Part shown: positions 29,243 to 38,637 of the stretch, one piece after another
Numbering within the stretch: position 1 is the stretch's first letter
Layout of the letters: each line of letters begins with the position of its first letter
DNA from: JALYRV01 sp036675475
GTDB lineage: Bacteria; Acidobacteriota; Vicinamibacteria; Vicinamibacterales; SCN-69-37
Direction of reading: 5' to 3'
DNA: 52,341 bases
NCBI GenBank assembly: GCA_036675475.1
Contig: JAKFEY010000097.1
Coordinates: 1 to 52,341, forward strand
Position numbers and translations under genes: made by a program
Notes under the pieces: generated by a model
The model's database searches: none
Told to the model about the DNA's origin: nothing
The model's input: only the letters and a program-made list of their open reading frames with translations

Positions 29243-30295
29243 GTGAGCGGCTCCGTCCTCTCCGTCTCGAGCCGGGCGATGATCGAGGCGTGCGCGCGCC
29301 TCGGACTTGATACCTCGCAGATTCTCGAGGCGGCCGGACTCGCGGTCGAGACGCTCAACGATCCAGACGCGCGGCTGCCCGTGGAGCAGGCCGAGGCGCT
29401 CTGGCGGAAGGCCTACCAGCTGTCGGGCGATCCGAACCTCGCGCTGCACGCGATCGAGGGGCTGCCCTTCGGCTCGTACCGCGTGATCGACTTCCTCGCA
29501 TCGAGCGCGCCGACCATCGGCGCCGCGCTCGCGAAGGTGTCCGACTATTTCCCCATCGTGCACGACGTCGTGCGGCTGCCGTACGCGGTTGGCGATCGCG
29601 GCGTGACGTTTGCCGCCGAGGCGCCGTCGCGGCCGGCGACGATCACGCGGCCGTATGCCGAGTACGTGCTGGCCGCGGTGTTCCTTCGCGTGCGGATCGC
29701 CACGAACCAGCGGTTTCCCTTGATGCGCGTGGAGTTCAGCCATCCGCGCCCCGCCGACATCGGCGAGCACGAGCGGATCTTCGAGTGCGAGGTCCGGTTC
29801 GATGCGGCGCGCTGCCAGATGGTGATCGCGCGCGACGTCTGGGACATGGCGCGCGCCGGCGGCAACCCCGATCTGTTCAGCGTGCTCGACACGCACGCGC
29901 GCATGCTGCTCAGCCGGCGCCCGGCCGGACCCGGGCCGGCGGCTGCCGGCCCCGATTCGGCTGCGGCCGAACCGGAGATTGTCCTGCGCGTGCGCGACGG
30001 CATCGACGCCGAGCTGCGCGGCGGCGATCCCGCGCTCGATGCCGTGGCGCGCCGTCTCGCCATGAGCCCGCGCACGCTGCAGCGGCGCCTGCGCGATCAC
30101 GGCCTGCAGTTCAACGACGTGCTCGACGACCGGCGCTATCACGCCGCGAAGACGTATCTGGCGCCCGGCGACATCGCCGCCTCGGAGGTCGCCTATCTGC
30201 TCGGGTTTGCGGATCCCAGCTCGTTCAACCGCGCGTTCAAGCGCTGGTCGGGCCAGACGCCCACGGAATATCGCCGCCGCGTATCCGCCGTCTAG
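29243..30295 (+). CDS. AraC family transcriptional regulator
   Basis: A 350-residue regulator with the OruR/ArgR-like layout: an N-terminal arabinose-binding-like domain (about 10-190, PF12625 type; SRAMIEACARLGLDTSQIL, RLPVEQAEALWRKAYQLSGD) and a C-terminal AraC double helix-turn-helix (about 240-345; LDAVARRLAMSPRTLQRRLR and SEVAYLLGFADPSSFNRAFK). A Pro/Ala-rich linker separates them. Such proteins sense small metabolites. The GTG start at 29243 lies 8 bases after the propeller gene stop. Its targets are unknown; the downstream exported protein gene could be one. Confidence 0.9.
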   Translation: MSGSVLSVSSRAMIEACARLGLDTSQILEAAGLAVETLNDPDARLPVEQAEALWRKAYQLSGDPNLALHAIEGLPFGSYRVIDFLASSAPTIGAALAKVSDYFPIVHDVVRLPYAVGDRGVTFAAEAPSRPATITRPYAEYVLAAVFLRVRIATNQRFPLMRVEFSHPRPADIGEHERIFECEVRFDAARCQMVIARDVWDMARAGGNPDLFSVLDTHARMLLSRRPAGPGPAAAGPDSAAAEPEIVLRVRDGIDAELRGGDPALDAVARRLAMSPRTLQRRLRDHGLQFNDVLDDRRYHAAKTYLAPGDIAASEVAYLLGFADPSSFNRAFKRWSGQTPTEYRRRVSAV

Positions 30296-30409
30296 CGCCG
30301 CCGCGCGATTGTCGTGTAAAGCCAACCGGCTGTCGCCGGATGACAAGTCGGCCCCGGCCACGCGCTCGTCACACCTCCCATAACCGGGCGACAGCCCATG
30401 GAGGTGTTC

Positions 30410-31123
30410 ATGAAACCGTTTTCGATCGCACTCGTCGCCGTGGGGCTCGTGGCAACGCTGGCCCCGTCGTCCGTTCACGCGCAGCAGCGCCAGCTGTTCG
30501 AGCTGCCGCCCACCCTCACGAACGAAGAGCTCAAGACGTTCGCCGGCGATGCCGGCGCGCTGCTGCGCTTCCGCCAGTTCGGCGATGCCGACACCATCGG
30601 CAAGGGCCGCGTCGACGTCAGCGTGCAGTTCGCCGGCGATCCGCTGGCCGACTCGAAAGGCGCGTGGAACGCGGCGCTGCCGGCGGTGGCGGCGCGCGCC
30701 GGCGTCAACGATCGCGTCGACATCGGCGCGTTCGGCGCCTACAACGCGGAGGCGAACTACGGGATGGCGGGCGCGGACACGAAGATCGTGTTGATGCGTG
30801 AAGGCGCGTCATGGCCGGTCACCGTGGCGCTTCGTCCCAGCGTCACCGCGCTCATCGGCCCGGCCGACGCGTGGGTGGGCAGCGCCAGCATCGATCTGTC
30901 GGTGAGCCGCGCCATCGGCCCGCTGTCGCCGTACGCCGGCGTTGCCACGACCGGCGCGATTGCCCTCGAACGGCTGACGGAGGTCGATCTCGATCCCGCC
31001 GCCGCGCACCGCTCGCTCTCGTATGCCGGCCTCGCATACCGCTGGCGCGCCATCATCGTCGCCGCCGAAGTCGAGAAGGCGGCCGAAGTGAGCTACGGCG
31101 TGCGGATCGGCACGCGCTTCTGA
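30410..31123 (+). CDS. Exported hypothetical protein, possible outer-membrane component
   Basis: A 237-residue protein. MKPFSIALVAVGLVATLAPS ending in VHAQ is a signal peptide; GGAGG is spaced 6 bases from the ATG at 30410, so the upstream ATG at 30398 is rejected. The mature sequence alternates hydrophobic and polar residues and ends in IGTRF with a terminal Phe, as outer-membrane beta-barrels do. Segments such as VGSASIDLSVSRAIGPLSPY and RWRAIIVAAEVEKAAEVSYG look like barrel strands. No family is recognised. Confidence 0.75.
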   Translation: MKPFSIALVAVGLVATLAPSSVHAQQRQLFELPPTLTNEELKTFAGDAGALLRFRQFGDADTIGKGRVDVSVQFAGDPLADSKGAWNAALPAVAARAGVNDRVDIGAFGAYNAEANYGMAGADTKIVLMREGASWPVTVALRPSVTALIGPADAWVGSASIDLSVSRAIGPLSPYAGVATTGAIALERLTEVDLDPAAAHRSLSYAGLAYRWRAIIVAAEVEKAAEVSYGVRIGTRF

Positions 31124-31126
31124 CGC

Positions 31127-31900
31127 CTACGGCGCCGTGCGCGGCACGAGCATCGACACCGTCAACTCGTAGCCGCCCACCTGCACGCCACACATGAACT
31201 GGTCGCCAACGTCGCCCACCGTGGCGGCGTTGCGCGACACCGCATCGGCCTCGGGGGACAGGACGAAGCCGAGGTTCGGCGCGCCCTCACGCCACGCGCG
31301 CACGGTGCGCGTGACGTCGAAGGCGCGATTCGCGCGCCAGCCCCAGCCGAACGGCCGCGGCGCGGGCTGGACCCGCTCATACGGGATGAGCGCGCGCAGG
31401 TCGCGGCTCGCCTCCCACGCCGCCGTCGCGCGGCCGAGCGTCGACACGTTGCACTGATCGGTCGTCCCACCCTCGATGTCCGGGTCGAGGCCGAGGCTGG
31501 AGTTGCCGTCGACCGTGAGCGTGGCCTCCGTGATGGCGCCAGCCGGCAGCGACGCGATGTCGAACTCGAAGGCCGCCTGCATGGTGTGCCATTCGCGATA
31601 GTGGCAGCTCTCGCCGCGCGACACGCGCACTTCGTAGCCGAAGACACCCGCGATGTCCGGATCCTCGGATCGCGTGAACAGCCCCCACACGCGCGATCCC
31701 GTCACGCGCTGCTCGAGCCGGGAATGGCACACGCCGAAATTCGTCCACGCCATGCGGTTGACGGCCGCCGTGCGCGTGGCGCGCAGCGTGACGGTGCGCG
31801 GCTCGGCGTTGTTGAGCGCGTCGATGACAGGCCCACAGCCTGCCAGCGCGATCAGCGCCGCGACCGCGATCAGGTTGAGACGACGGCGTGGGAGGTGCAT
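31127..31900 (-). CDS. Hypothetical lipoprotein (DNRLRE-like fold possible)
   Basis: A 257-residue lipoprotein. MHLPRRRLNLIAVAALIALAGC carries a clear lipobox (LAGC) and is split here only for reading; the Cys is at residue 22. The mature part contains AAFEFDIASLPAGAITEATL, which resembles DNRLRE-type beta-sandwich modules of secreted proteins, and four further Cys in two pairs of contexts (FGVCHSR/ESCHYR, DQCNVS/FMCGVQ). The start at 31900 follows GGAGG by only 3 bases on the opposite strand, so the ribosome site is unclear. It is convergent with the barrel-like gene, ending 3 bases from it. Confidence 0.7.
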   Translation of the reverse strand: MHLPRRRLNLIAVAALIALAGCGPVIDALNNAEPRTVTLRATRTAAVNRMAWTNFGVCHSRLEQRVTGSRVWGLFTRSEDPDIAGVFGYEVRVSRGESCHYREWHTMQAAFEFDIASLPAGAITEATLTVDGNSSLGLDPDIEGGTTDQCNVSTLGRATAAWEASRDLRALIPYERVQPAPRPFGWGWRANRAFDVTRTVRAWREGAPNLGFVLSPEADAVSRNAATVGDVGDQFMCGVQVGGYELTVSMLVPRTAP

Positions 31901-32046
31901 GGCGTCCGGCCTTTCGGCACGCAGGTGCGCGCACAGGGGCAGGGCGGAGCCGCAGGGGAGCGCGTATCTTACCGCAGCGGCCGCGGGGCCGCGCAACCCG
32001 CCGGTGGCGGCTGACGCCGCGGCCGCGCGTCCCTGATGTAACATCG

Positions 32047-32067
32047 CCCCCTGATTTCAGAAGGGGG
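32047..32067 (+). promoter_or_regulatory. Hairpin covering the ribosome site of the VPS10-type gene
   Basis: CCCCC (32047-32051) can pair with GGGGG (32063-32067), the core of the Shine-Dalgarno AAGGGGG, around an 11-base loop. TAACAT at 32037-32042 may be the -10, which would put the hairpin at the very 5' end of the mRNA. Confidence 0.4.
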
Positions 32068-32071
32068 ACCC

Positions 32072-34504
32072 ATGCGCCGCCGATCGCCGCTTCATGTCTC
32101 GTTCGCCGCACTCGCCGCCGCCGCCCTGTGGATCGGCCTCTCGTCGCTGAGCGCGCAGGCGCCCGCCGACGGCAGCCACGCCGCGCACCTGAAGGCGTGG
32201 GACGCGCACAAGGCCCTGGCGCAGTCATCACCCTACACGTCGATGAACTGGTCGTATATCGGCATGACCAACATCAGCGGCCGCATTGCCGATGTCGCCG
32301 TGGCCGATCGCGGCTCGTCGCGCCGGCTCTACGCGGGCAGCTGCTGCGGCGGCGCGTGGGCATCGGACGATCTCGGCCAGACGTGGCAGCCCGTCTTCGC
32401 CAACGAGGCCTCGACCGCGATCGGCGCGCTCGCCGTCGCGCCCTCCAACCCCGACATCGTCTGGATCGGCACCGGCGAGTCCAACATCTTCCGCAGCTCG
32501 TACACCGGCGTCGGCGTTTACAAATCCACCGACAACGCGACGTCGTTTCAGCACCTCGGTCTCATCGACACCGGCACCATCGGCCGCATCGTCATCCATC
32601 CCACCAACCCGGACATCGTCTATGTGGCGTCGGCGGGGCAGGAGTGGGTGGAAAACGAGATGCGCGGCGTGTTCAAGACCACCGACGGCGGGAAGACGTG
32701 GGCGCACGTGCTGAAGATCAGCCCGAAAACGGGCGTGAACGATCTCGCCATGGATCCCAGCGATCCGAACATCCTCTACGCGGGCGCGTGGCAGCGGCAG
32801 CGGCGGAAGTGGAACGACCCGCGCGTCGAGCCGGGCTTCAGCGAGGGCGGCATCTTCAAGAGCACCGACGCGGGCCGGACGTGGACGCGGTTGACTAACG
32901 GCCTTCCGCCGTCGAACGTGCTCGGCCGCATCGGCATCGCCGTCGCGCCGTCGAATCCCAACGTCGTCTACAGCTACATCGACAACTACGAGTGCGACGC
33001 GGCCGCGCCGGCGGGCGCGCGCGGCGGGAATCCCGGCGGCAGCGCGGCGAAGTGCAACATCAAGGGCAACGAAGTTTATCGATCGAACGACAAGGGCGCG
33101 ACGTGGACGCGCGTCAGCGGCCAGACCGAGGAGCAGCGCCAGTTCGTGAAGATGATGGGCGCCTCGTATGCGTGGGTCTTCGGCAACATTCGCGTGGATC
33201 CCACGGACGAGAACACGGTCTACACGCTCGCGCTCGGCAACAGCGTGTCGCGTGACGGCGGCAAGACCTGGGAACGGCTCGGCGGCACGTGGCCCGGCGC
33301 GCCGGCGCCGACGCCGGGCGCGGGACGCGGCCAGGGCGGCGACAACCACGGCCTGTGGATCGATCCGAAAAATCCGCACTTCCTCGCGCTGGCCAACGAC
33401 AGCGGCTTCCGCGTGTCGCTCGACGGCGGACAGACGTGGCGCCGCGCCGAGCTGCCGGTGCAGACCGTGTTCAGCATGAACTACGACATGGGCACGCCGT
33501 TCAAGGTGTACGCGTCCGTGCAGGATCACGGCGCGTTTCGCGCCGCCATCGACTTGAGCAACGGCCGCGACAACCTCAAGCCCATGGCGTGGGAGAGCGC
33601 GCCCGGCGGCGAGTACACGCAGCACGCCGTGGATCCGCGCGACCCGAACATCCTCTATTCAGGCAAGCTGACGCGCACCGACTACCGCATTCCCGCGCCT
33701 GCGCGCGGCCGCGGCGCAGGCGGAGGTGCCCGCGGCGAAGGCGCGTCGGCTCCTGCGGGCCCGCAGCGCGACAAGAACATCCGGCCGGCGATCAAGCCCG
33801 GTGAAGATCCGCTGCGGATGCAGGTGCTGGCGCCGATTCACCTGTCGCCGCACGATCCCGACACGGTCTACTTCGGCACGCAGTATCTCTATCGCTCGCG
33901 CGATCGCGGCGACACGTGGGAGCGCCTGACCGGCGACATGAGCTATGGCGACAAATCGAAGATTGGCGATGTGCCGCACCAGCTCGTCATCACGATCTCC
34001 GAGTCGCCGAAGAAGAAGGGCCTGCTCTATACCGGCACCGACGATGGCCGGTTGTATGTGTCGATTGACGATGGGAAGGAGTTCGCGGAGCTGACCGCGA
34101 ACCTGCCGAAGAAGCAGTGGATTGCGAAGGTGGTGGCGTCGCAGCATGACGAGGCCACGGTGTACGTCGCGCAGCAGGGGCGCTATGACGAGGACTTCGC
34201 CGTGCGTCTCTACAAGTCCACGAACTACGGCAAAACGTTCACGAGCATCGCCGGCAACATTCCGGGCGGCCCGATCAACATGATTCGCGAAGATCCGGTG
34301 AGCCCGAACGTGCTTTACGCGGCCAACGACTTCGGCGTGTACGTCACGACCGACGGCGGCGCGCGGTGGGACGTGCTGGGCGGCAACCTGCCCTCGGTGG
34401 CCGTCATGGATTTCATCGTGCATCCGCGCGATCGCATGCTCGTGATCGGCACGCACGGCCGCGGGGTGTGGGCGATCGACGTGAGCGGGGTGAAGGGCCG
34501 CTAG
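32072..34504 (+). CDS. Secreted VPS10/BNR-repeat propeller protein
   Basis: An 810-residue exported protein. The signal peptide is residues 1-29 (RSPLHVSFAALAAAALWIGL, SSLSAQA). Most of the rest is repeated BNR/sortilin-type blades with the S/T-x-D-x-G-x-T-W signature: SDDLGQTW, STDAGRTWTRL, SNDKGATWTRV, SRDGGKTWERL, SLDGGQTWRR, SRDRGDTWERL, TTDGGARW. Such proteins are common in Acidobacteriota and are often called glycosyl hydrolases, but no catalytic residues can be assigned. Two low-complexity Gly/Arg/Ala inserts break the blades (near 315 and 550). It is probably a periplasmic or surface binding or degradative protein. Its stop codon lies in a perfect palindrome. Confidence 0.88.
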   Translation: MRRRSPLHVSFAALAAAALWIGLSSLSAQAPADGSHAAHLKAWDAHKALAQSSPYTSMNWSYIGMTNISGRIADVAVADRGSSRRLYAGSCCGGAWASDDLGQTWQPVFANEASTAIGALAVAPSNPDIVWIGTGESNIFRSSYTGVGVYKSTDNATSFQHLGLIDTGTIGRIVIHPTNPDIVYVASAGQEWVENEMRGVFKTTDGGKTWAHVLKISPKTGVNDLAMDPSDPNILYAGAWQRQRRKWNDPRVEPGFSEGGIFKSTDAGRTWTRLTNGLPPSNVLGRIGIAVAPSNPNVVYSYIDNYECDAAAPAGARGGNPGGSAAKCNIKGNEVYRSNDKGATWTRVSGQTEEQRQFVKMMGASYAWVFGNIRVDPTDENTVYTLALGNSVSRDGGKTWERLGGTWPGAPAPTPGAGRGQGGDNHGLWIDPKNPHFLALANDSGFRVSLDGGQTWRRAELPVQTVFSMNYDMGTPFKVYASVQDHGAFRAAIDLSNGRDNLKPMAWESAPGGEYTQHAVDPRDPNILYSGKLTRTDYRIPAPARGRGAGGGARGEGASAPAGPQRDKNIRPAIKPGEDPLRMQVLAPIHLSPHDPDTVYFGTQYLYRSRDRGDTWERLTGDMSYGDKSKIGDVPHQLVITISESPKKKGLLYTGTDDGRLYVSIDDGKEFAELTANLPKKQWIAKVVASQHDEATVYVAQQGRYDEDFAVRLYKSTNYGKTFTSIAGNIPGGPINMIREDPVSPNVLYAANDFGVYVTTDGGARWDVLGGNLPSVAVMDFIVHPRDRMLVIGTHGRGVWAIDVSGVKGR

Positions 34505-34513
34505 CGGCCCTTC
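34492..34513. terminator. 22-bp perfect palindrome over the VPS10-type stop codon
   Basis: GAAGGGCCGCT followed by its exact reverse complement AGCGGCCCTTC. The central TAG (34502-34504) is the stop codon. It lies 23 bases from the end of the convergent gene, so it may terminate transcription from both sides. It has no loop and so may instead be a protein-binding site. Confidence 0.55.
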
Positions 34514-34535
34514 GCCCGCGCCTCGCCGGGGCTGA

Positions 34536-35039
34536 TCAGCGCTCGACGACCAGCATCGGGTCGACGATCGTGCCGTTCACGCACAGGTCGAAGTAGTACG
34601 CGGACACCTGCGGATCGAGCTGGTCGCGATGTTTCGCCTTCAGCTTGATGGCGGCTTCGGTGCCATCGATGCCGTCGCTCTCCTGCTGCGCGGCCGCGAG
34701 CGTGGCCGTGCGCAGGGCGGGGTCGGCGTCTTCGAACGGAAACTGCGGACCGGCCGCGCTGCAGTTGGCCGCGCCCGAGGGGCCCTGGGCCGTGCGGAAG
34801 TTGCCCACCATGACGATCTGCTGGCCGCCGGTGCAGTAGTTCTCGACATCCCACTTCAGGTGCTTCGAGTGCCGTACGCGCACCAGCGTCGCCTTGCCTG
34901 CCTCGCATGTGCCGTTGACCTCGGTGAGCGTGACGCCGCTGTCGGTGTCTCCGAAGCCAAACCAGCCGCCCCCGAACATCACGCCGAGCGCGAGTCCCAA
35001 CACGCCTGCTGTCACCGCGACGAGTAAACGCTGCGTCAT
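34536..35039 (-). CDS. Exported or membrane-anchored hypothetical protein
   Basis: A 167-residue protein. One N-terminal hydrophobic segment (RLLVAVTAGVLGLALGVMFGG) acts as anchor or signal; the rest is predicted periplasmic with four Cys (GTCEAGK, ENYCTGG, AANCSAA, DLCVNG) that could form two disulfides. GAGGAG is spaced 6 bases from the ATG at 35039, which decides the start over 35045. No family is recognised. It sits 23 bases downstream of the kinase-TPR gene and may be cotranscribed with it. Confidence 0.75.
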   Translation of the reverse strand: MTQRLLVAVTAGVLGLALGVMFGGGWFGFGDTDSGVTLTEVNGTCEAGKATLVRVRHSKHLKWDVENYCTGGQQIVMVGNFRTAQGPSGAANCSAAGPQFPFEDADPALRTATLAAAQQESDGIDGTEAAIKLKAKHRDQLDPQVSAYYFDLCVNGTIVDPMLVVER

Positions 35040-35062
35040 ATCCATCTCCTCTGAAGAAGTCG

Positions 35063-37660
35063 TTATCGCCGCCCGGCCAGGGCGTCGTATGGCATGCATC
35101 CCTCGAGCGCCCGCAATTCGTGCGATCGCCTCACCAGCTCCGGACTCGCGCCCGCGGCCAGCGCCTTGCCCAATGTGCCGCAGGCCTTAGCCGTGCGGCC
35201 GCCCAGCGCGTCGGCCATCGCGAGCACGTACAGGACTTCGGCGTCGGCGGCGTTCACGGCCAGCGCTTGCTCCGCCGCGGCCTCGGCGGCGGCGCGGTCG
35301 CCGAGCTTCGCATGGTATAGCGCAAGCAGGGCCAGATTCGCGGCGTCCTTCTCATTCACGGCCAGCTGGCTGCCCACTTTTTCGACCGCCGCGCGATAGC
35401 TCGCGCGCGCCTCGTCGCGGCGGCCAAGCTGCTGCAGCGCGTCACCCAGGTTCGCGTGGTAGGTCGGTGTGTTGGGCGAGAGCGCCACGGCGGCCTCGTA
35501 GGCCTCGGCCGCTTTCGCATACGCCCCGCGCCAGAAATGGATGGTGCCGATGTTCGAGTAGGTCGATACGCGCTTGCGGATGGCGTTGGCCTTCTCGTAG
35601 TGCGCGAGCGCCTCGTCCAGGCGTCCGCCGGCCTGATGGACGGTGCCGAGCATGTGATACCCCACCGCGCTGTCCGGCTGCAGCTCCACGACGCGCGAAT
35701 AGGCGCGGATGGCGCCTTCGTTGTCGCCGGCGCGATAGCGGGCAAATCCCAGCTCGCTGTGATTGCGCCAGTACTGCGGGCGCAGATTGATCGCCTGCGT
35801 CAGTTCGCGCTCTGCCGCCTCCCACTCGCTGCGATCGATGTACACCCCCGCCAGCAGCCGGTGCGCATCGTCATTCCACGGCTGCAGCGTGAGGACGCGC
35901 CGCAATTCCTGCTCCGCGTCATCGAGACGGCCCAGCCCCTGATACATCACCGCGAGCGAAAGCCGGACCTCGGGCTGGCGATCGTTGATGCGAAGGCCGT
36001 CCAGGATGGCGGCGGTCGCCTTCGTGGTCCAGACCGGATCGCCGGTCTGCGTGTACTTCGCCCAGCACGCCTGCCCGAGTCCCGCATACGCGAGCGCGAA
36101 GCGTGGGTCCTTCTCGATGGCGCTCTCGAAGAGCCGGATCGCGTGATCGACATTGCCCGCAACGTCGGATCGGTCGAGAAACAGCCGCGCCTGCGCGTAC
36201 TCGGCGAAGGCCTGCTGGTTGGATGTCGGTGACGGATTCGGCGCCGCCGCCGCGCCGACGGCATCGGCATCCGCAAGCACCGCGATCACGCCCTGCGCGA
36301 TGCGCTGATGCAGGTCGAGCACCTGCGCGATGTCGCCGCTGTACCGTCCGGCATCGTGGCGCGTGCCATCGGCCTCCACGACCGCGACCTGCGCGGCGAC
36401 CGTTCGTCCCGACACCCGCACCACGCCGTCCACGACGAAGCGCGCGCCCAGCGATCGGGCGGCCGAGGCGGGATCGCCAGCCGCCGCCGCGGCCTGCCGC
36501 GCATCGTCGGTCGCGAGCACGCGGATGGCGTCGAGTGACGACAGCCTGTTGGCGAGACCTTCCGTGAGGCCGGCGGCGATCGGCCCGCTCGCATCGTCGG
36601 GCGCGGCGCTTCGGAACGGCAGCACCGCGAACACTGAGCCGTGCGCGGACATGGCCGCGTCGTCCGATCCGCCAAGCCACCGCCAGCCAAGCGCGCCGGC
36701 AATGACGGCGGCGGTGACAGTCACGGCCACGGTGGCCCAACGCGTGCGGCGGCGCGCCGGCCGGGCGAGCGGGGGATGCGTGCCGGTGGCGAGAAGCTCG
36801 CCGCGTGCCTGCCGAAGTGCGGCCGCCACGTCGACGGCGGTTTGAAATCGATCGGCCGGCTCGAAAGCCATCGCGCGGTCGACGACGGCCGTCACGGTCT
36901 GGGGCGTGCCCGGCACGATGTCCGCAATCGCGGGCGCGCGCCCCCTCGTGATGGCGATCGCGCTGCCGAGCAGATCGGATGCTGGGAAGGGCCGCCGTCC
37001 CGTCAGCATCTCGTACAGCACGACGCCGAGCGCGTAGATGTCGGTGCGCGCATCCGCGCGCGCGCCGGCGAGCTGCTCGGGCGCGATGTAGCCGGGCGTG
37101 CCGGCCAGCCGTCCCGTTCCCGTCACCGACGTCTGCGTGGTCGCCGCCGCCCGCTCCGGGTCGCCGGGCCACCGCGCGATCCCGAAGTCCAGAATCTTCG
37201 CGGTACCGTCGGGCGTGATCTGGATGTTGGCCGGCTTCAGGTCGCGGTGCACGATGCCGCGCGCGTGCGCGGCGGCCAGGCCATCGGCGATCTGGATCGC
37301 GATCTCGAGCGACCGCGCTGCCGGCAGGCCGTGCGGCGGGATGTGCCGCGCGAGACTTTCGCCCGGCACATATTCCATGACGATGGCGGGCCCGCCGGGG
37401 GTGTCGATGACATCGAAGATCGTGGCGACATTCGGGTGCGAGAGGCCGGCTGCCGCCCCGGCTTCCTGCAGCACCTGCCGCCGCGCCGCGTCGTTCGTGA
37501 GCGACGGGTCCGAGAGCTGTTTGATGGCGACATCCCGGCCCAGGCGATGGTCGCGCGCGCGAAAGACACGGCCCATCGCGCCGTGGCCGAGGGCACGGTC
37601 AATGACGTACGGCCCGATGGCGTCGCCAGGGTTCAGCGACCCTGGCCCTGGGGTGTCCAT
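35063..37660 (-). CDS. Ser/Thr protein kinase with TolB-like and TPR domains
   Basis: An 865-residue kinase. The Hanks domain (about 15-285) has GHGAMG (25-30), K47, HRDLKPAN (D140), DFG (158-160) and the APE-region GTPGYIAPEQ. One TM follows (about 310-330). Then comes a TolB-N-like domain (FAVLPFRSA, GLTEGLANRLSSL, ARFVVDGVVRVSGRT), as in adenylate-cyclase-linked sensors, and seven or more TPRs to the C-terminus (SAVGYHMLGTVHQAGGRLDE, PTYHANLGDALQQLGRRDEA). The TPR part is predicted outside the membrane and could bind peptides or partner proteins. Its sensor differs from the propeller in the kinase at 16794. Confidence 0.95.
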   Translation of the reverse strand: MDTPGPGSLNPGDAIGPYVIDRALGHGAMGRVFRARDHRLGRDVAIKQLSDPSLTNDAARRQVLQEAGAAAGLSHPNVATIFDVIDTPGGPAIVMEYVPGESLARHIPPHGLPAARSLEIAIQIADGLAAAHARGIVHRDLKPANIQITPDGTAKILDFGIARWPGDPERAAATTQTSVTGTGRLAGTPGYIAPEQLAGARADARTDIYALGVVLYEMLTGRRPFPASDLLGSAIAITRGRAPAIADIVPGTPQTVTAVVDRAMAFEPADRFQTAVDVAAALRQARGELLATGTHPPLARPARRRTRWATVAVTVTAAVIAGALGWRWLGGSDDAAMSAHGSVFAVLPFRSAAPDDASGPIAAGLTEGLANRLSSLDAIRVLATDDARQAAAAAGDPASAARSLGARFVVDGVVRVSGRTVAAQVAVVEADGTRHDAGRYSGDIAQVLDLHQRIAQGVIAVLADADAVGAAAAPNPSPTSNQQAFAEYAQARLFLDRSDVAGNVDHAIRLFESAIEKDPRFALAYAGLGQACWAKYTQTGDPVWTTKATAAILDGLRINDRQPEVRLSLAVMYQGLGRLDDAEQELRRVLTLQPWNDDAHRLLAGVYIDRSEWEAAERELTQAINLRPQYWRNHSELGFARYRAGDNEGAIRAYSRVVELQPDSAVGYHMLGTVHQAGGRLDEALAHYEKANAIRKRVSTYSNIGTIHFWRGAYAKAAEAYEAAVALSPNTPTYHANLGDALQQLGRRDEARASYRAAVEKVGSQLAVNEKDAANLALLALYHAKLGDRAAAEAAAEQALAVNAADAEVLYVLAMADALGGRTAKACGTLGKALAAGASPELVRRSHELRALEGCMPYDALAGRR

Positions 37661-37735
37661 GGACGCCGTGAGGGTATCACCGGACGGCTGCCGGCAGGTG
37701 GGCGAGGGTACACTGAGGCTTCACGGCCGCCCCGC

Positions 37736-38575
37736 ATGAAAATCCACCTCGTCGACGGCACCTACGAATTATTCCGGCACTTCTATGCCGTGCCGCCCGC
37801 GAAGAATCGCGACGGCGAAGAAGTGGCCGCCGTGCGCGGTGTCACGTACTCGATCCGCGCGCTCGTGCGCGACGGCGCCACGCACATCGGCATCGCGACC
37901 GATCGCGTGATCGAATCGTTCCGCAACGAACTCTGGCCCGGCTACAAAACGGGCGAGGGCATCGATCCCGCGCTGTGGGCGCAGTTTCCGCTGCTCGAAG
38001 AGGCGCTCGTCGCCTGGGGACTCAAGCTGTGGCCGATGGTCGATGTCGAGGCTGACGATGCCCTCGCGTCGGCGGCGGCGAAGGCCGCGCTCGATTCGCG
38101 CGTGGAGCAGGTGATCATCTGCTCGCCCGACAAGGATCTCGCGCAGTGCGTGCAGGGCACGCGCGTGGTGCAGCTCGATCGCGTGCGCAAGACCACCCGC
38201 GACGAGGCCGGCATCGTGGCGCGGTTCGGCGTGCCGCCCGCGTCGATCCCTGACTATCTCGCGCTGGTGGGCGACGCGGCCGACGGTTTCCCCGGCCTTC
38301 CCGGATGGGGCGCGAAGTCGGCCGCCACCGTGCTTGCCCGGTTCGGCCACATCGACGCGATTCCCGCCGACTGCCGCGACTGGGGGCCCGGCATTGCGCG
38401 CGCGGCATCGCTGGCCGCGACGCTCGCGCGCGACCGCGAGCTCGCGCGGCTCTTCCGGCACCTTGCCACGCTGCGCACCGACGTGCCCGTGTTCGAGTCG
38501 GTCGATGAGCTCGAATGGAAGGGGCCGACCCCGGCCGTGCACGCCCTTCGTCGGCGGCTTCAGGCCGACGACTGA
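37736..38575 (+). CDS. Stand-alone 5'-3' exonuclease (flap endonuclease-like)
   Basis: A 279-residue protein of the PolI N-terminal/FEN family without a polymerase domain. Metal-site motifs are visible: HLVDGTYELFR (D6), VEADDALAS, SPDKDLAQCV, and the helix-hairpin-helix GDAADGFPGLPGWGAKSA. GDAADGFPG deviates from the usual GDSSDNIPG, and the NRxxxP arch region is reduced (PGYKTGEGID), so substrate choice may differ from that of PolI. Homologues remove RNA primers or 5' flaps. The ATG at 37736 is the first start that gives the correct N-terminal strand. It is divergent from the kinase-TPR gene. Confidence 0.9.
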   Translation: MKIHLVDGTYELFRHFYAVPPAKNRDGEEVAAVRGVTYSIRALVRDGATHIGIATDRVIESFRNELWPGYKTGEGIDPALWAQFPLLEEALVAWGLKLWPMVDVEADDALASAAAKAALDSRVEQVIICSPDKDLAQCVQGTRVVQLDRVRKTTRDEAGIVARFGVPPASIPDYLALVGDAADGFPGLPGWGAKSAATVLARFGHIDAIPADCRDWGPGIARAASLAATLARDRELARLFRHLATLRTDVPVFESVDELEWKGPTPAVHALRRRLQADD

Positions 38576-38637
38576 CGGCCCGCTGATTTTTTCAGTGGCG
38601 CGTGTCGATCCAGGCGGACGCCGTTCGACGTCTGGAT

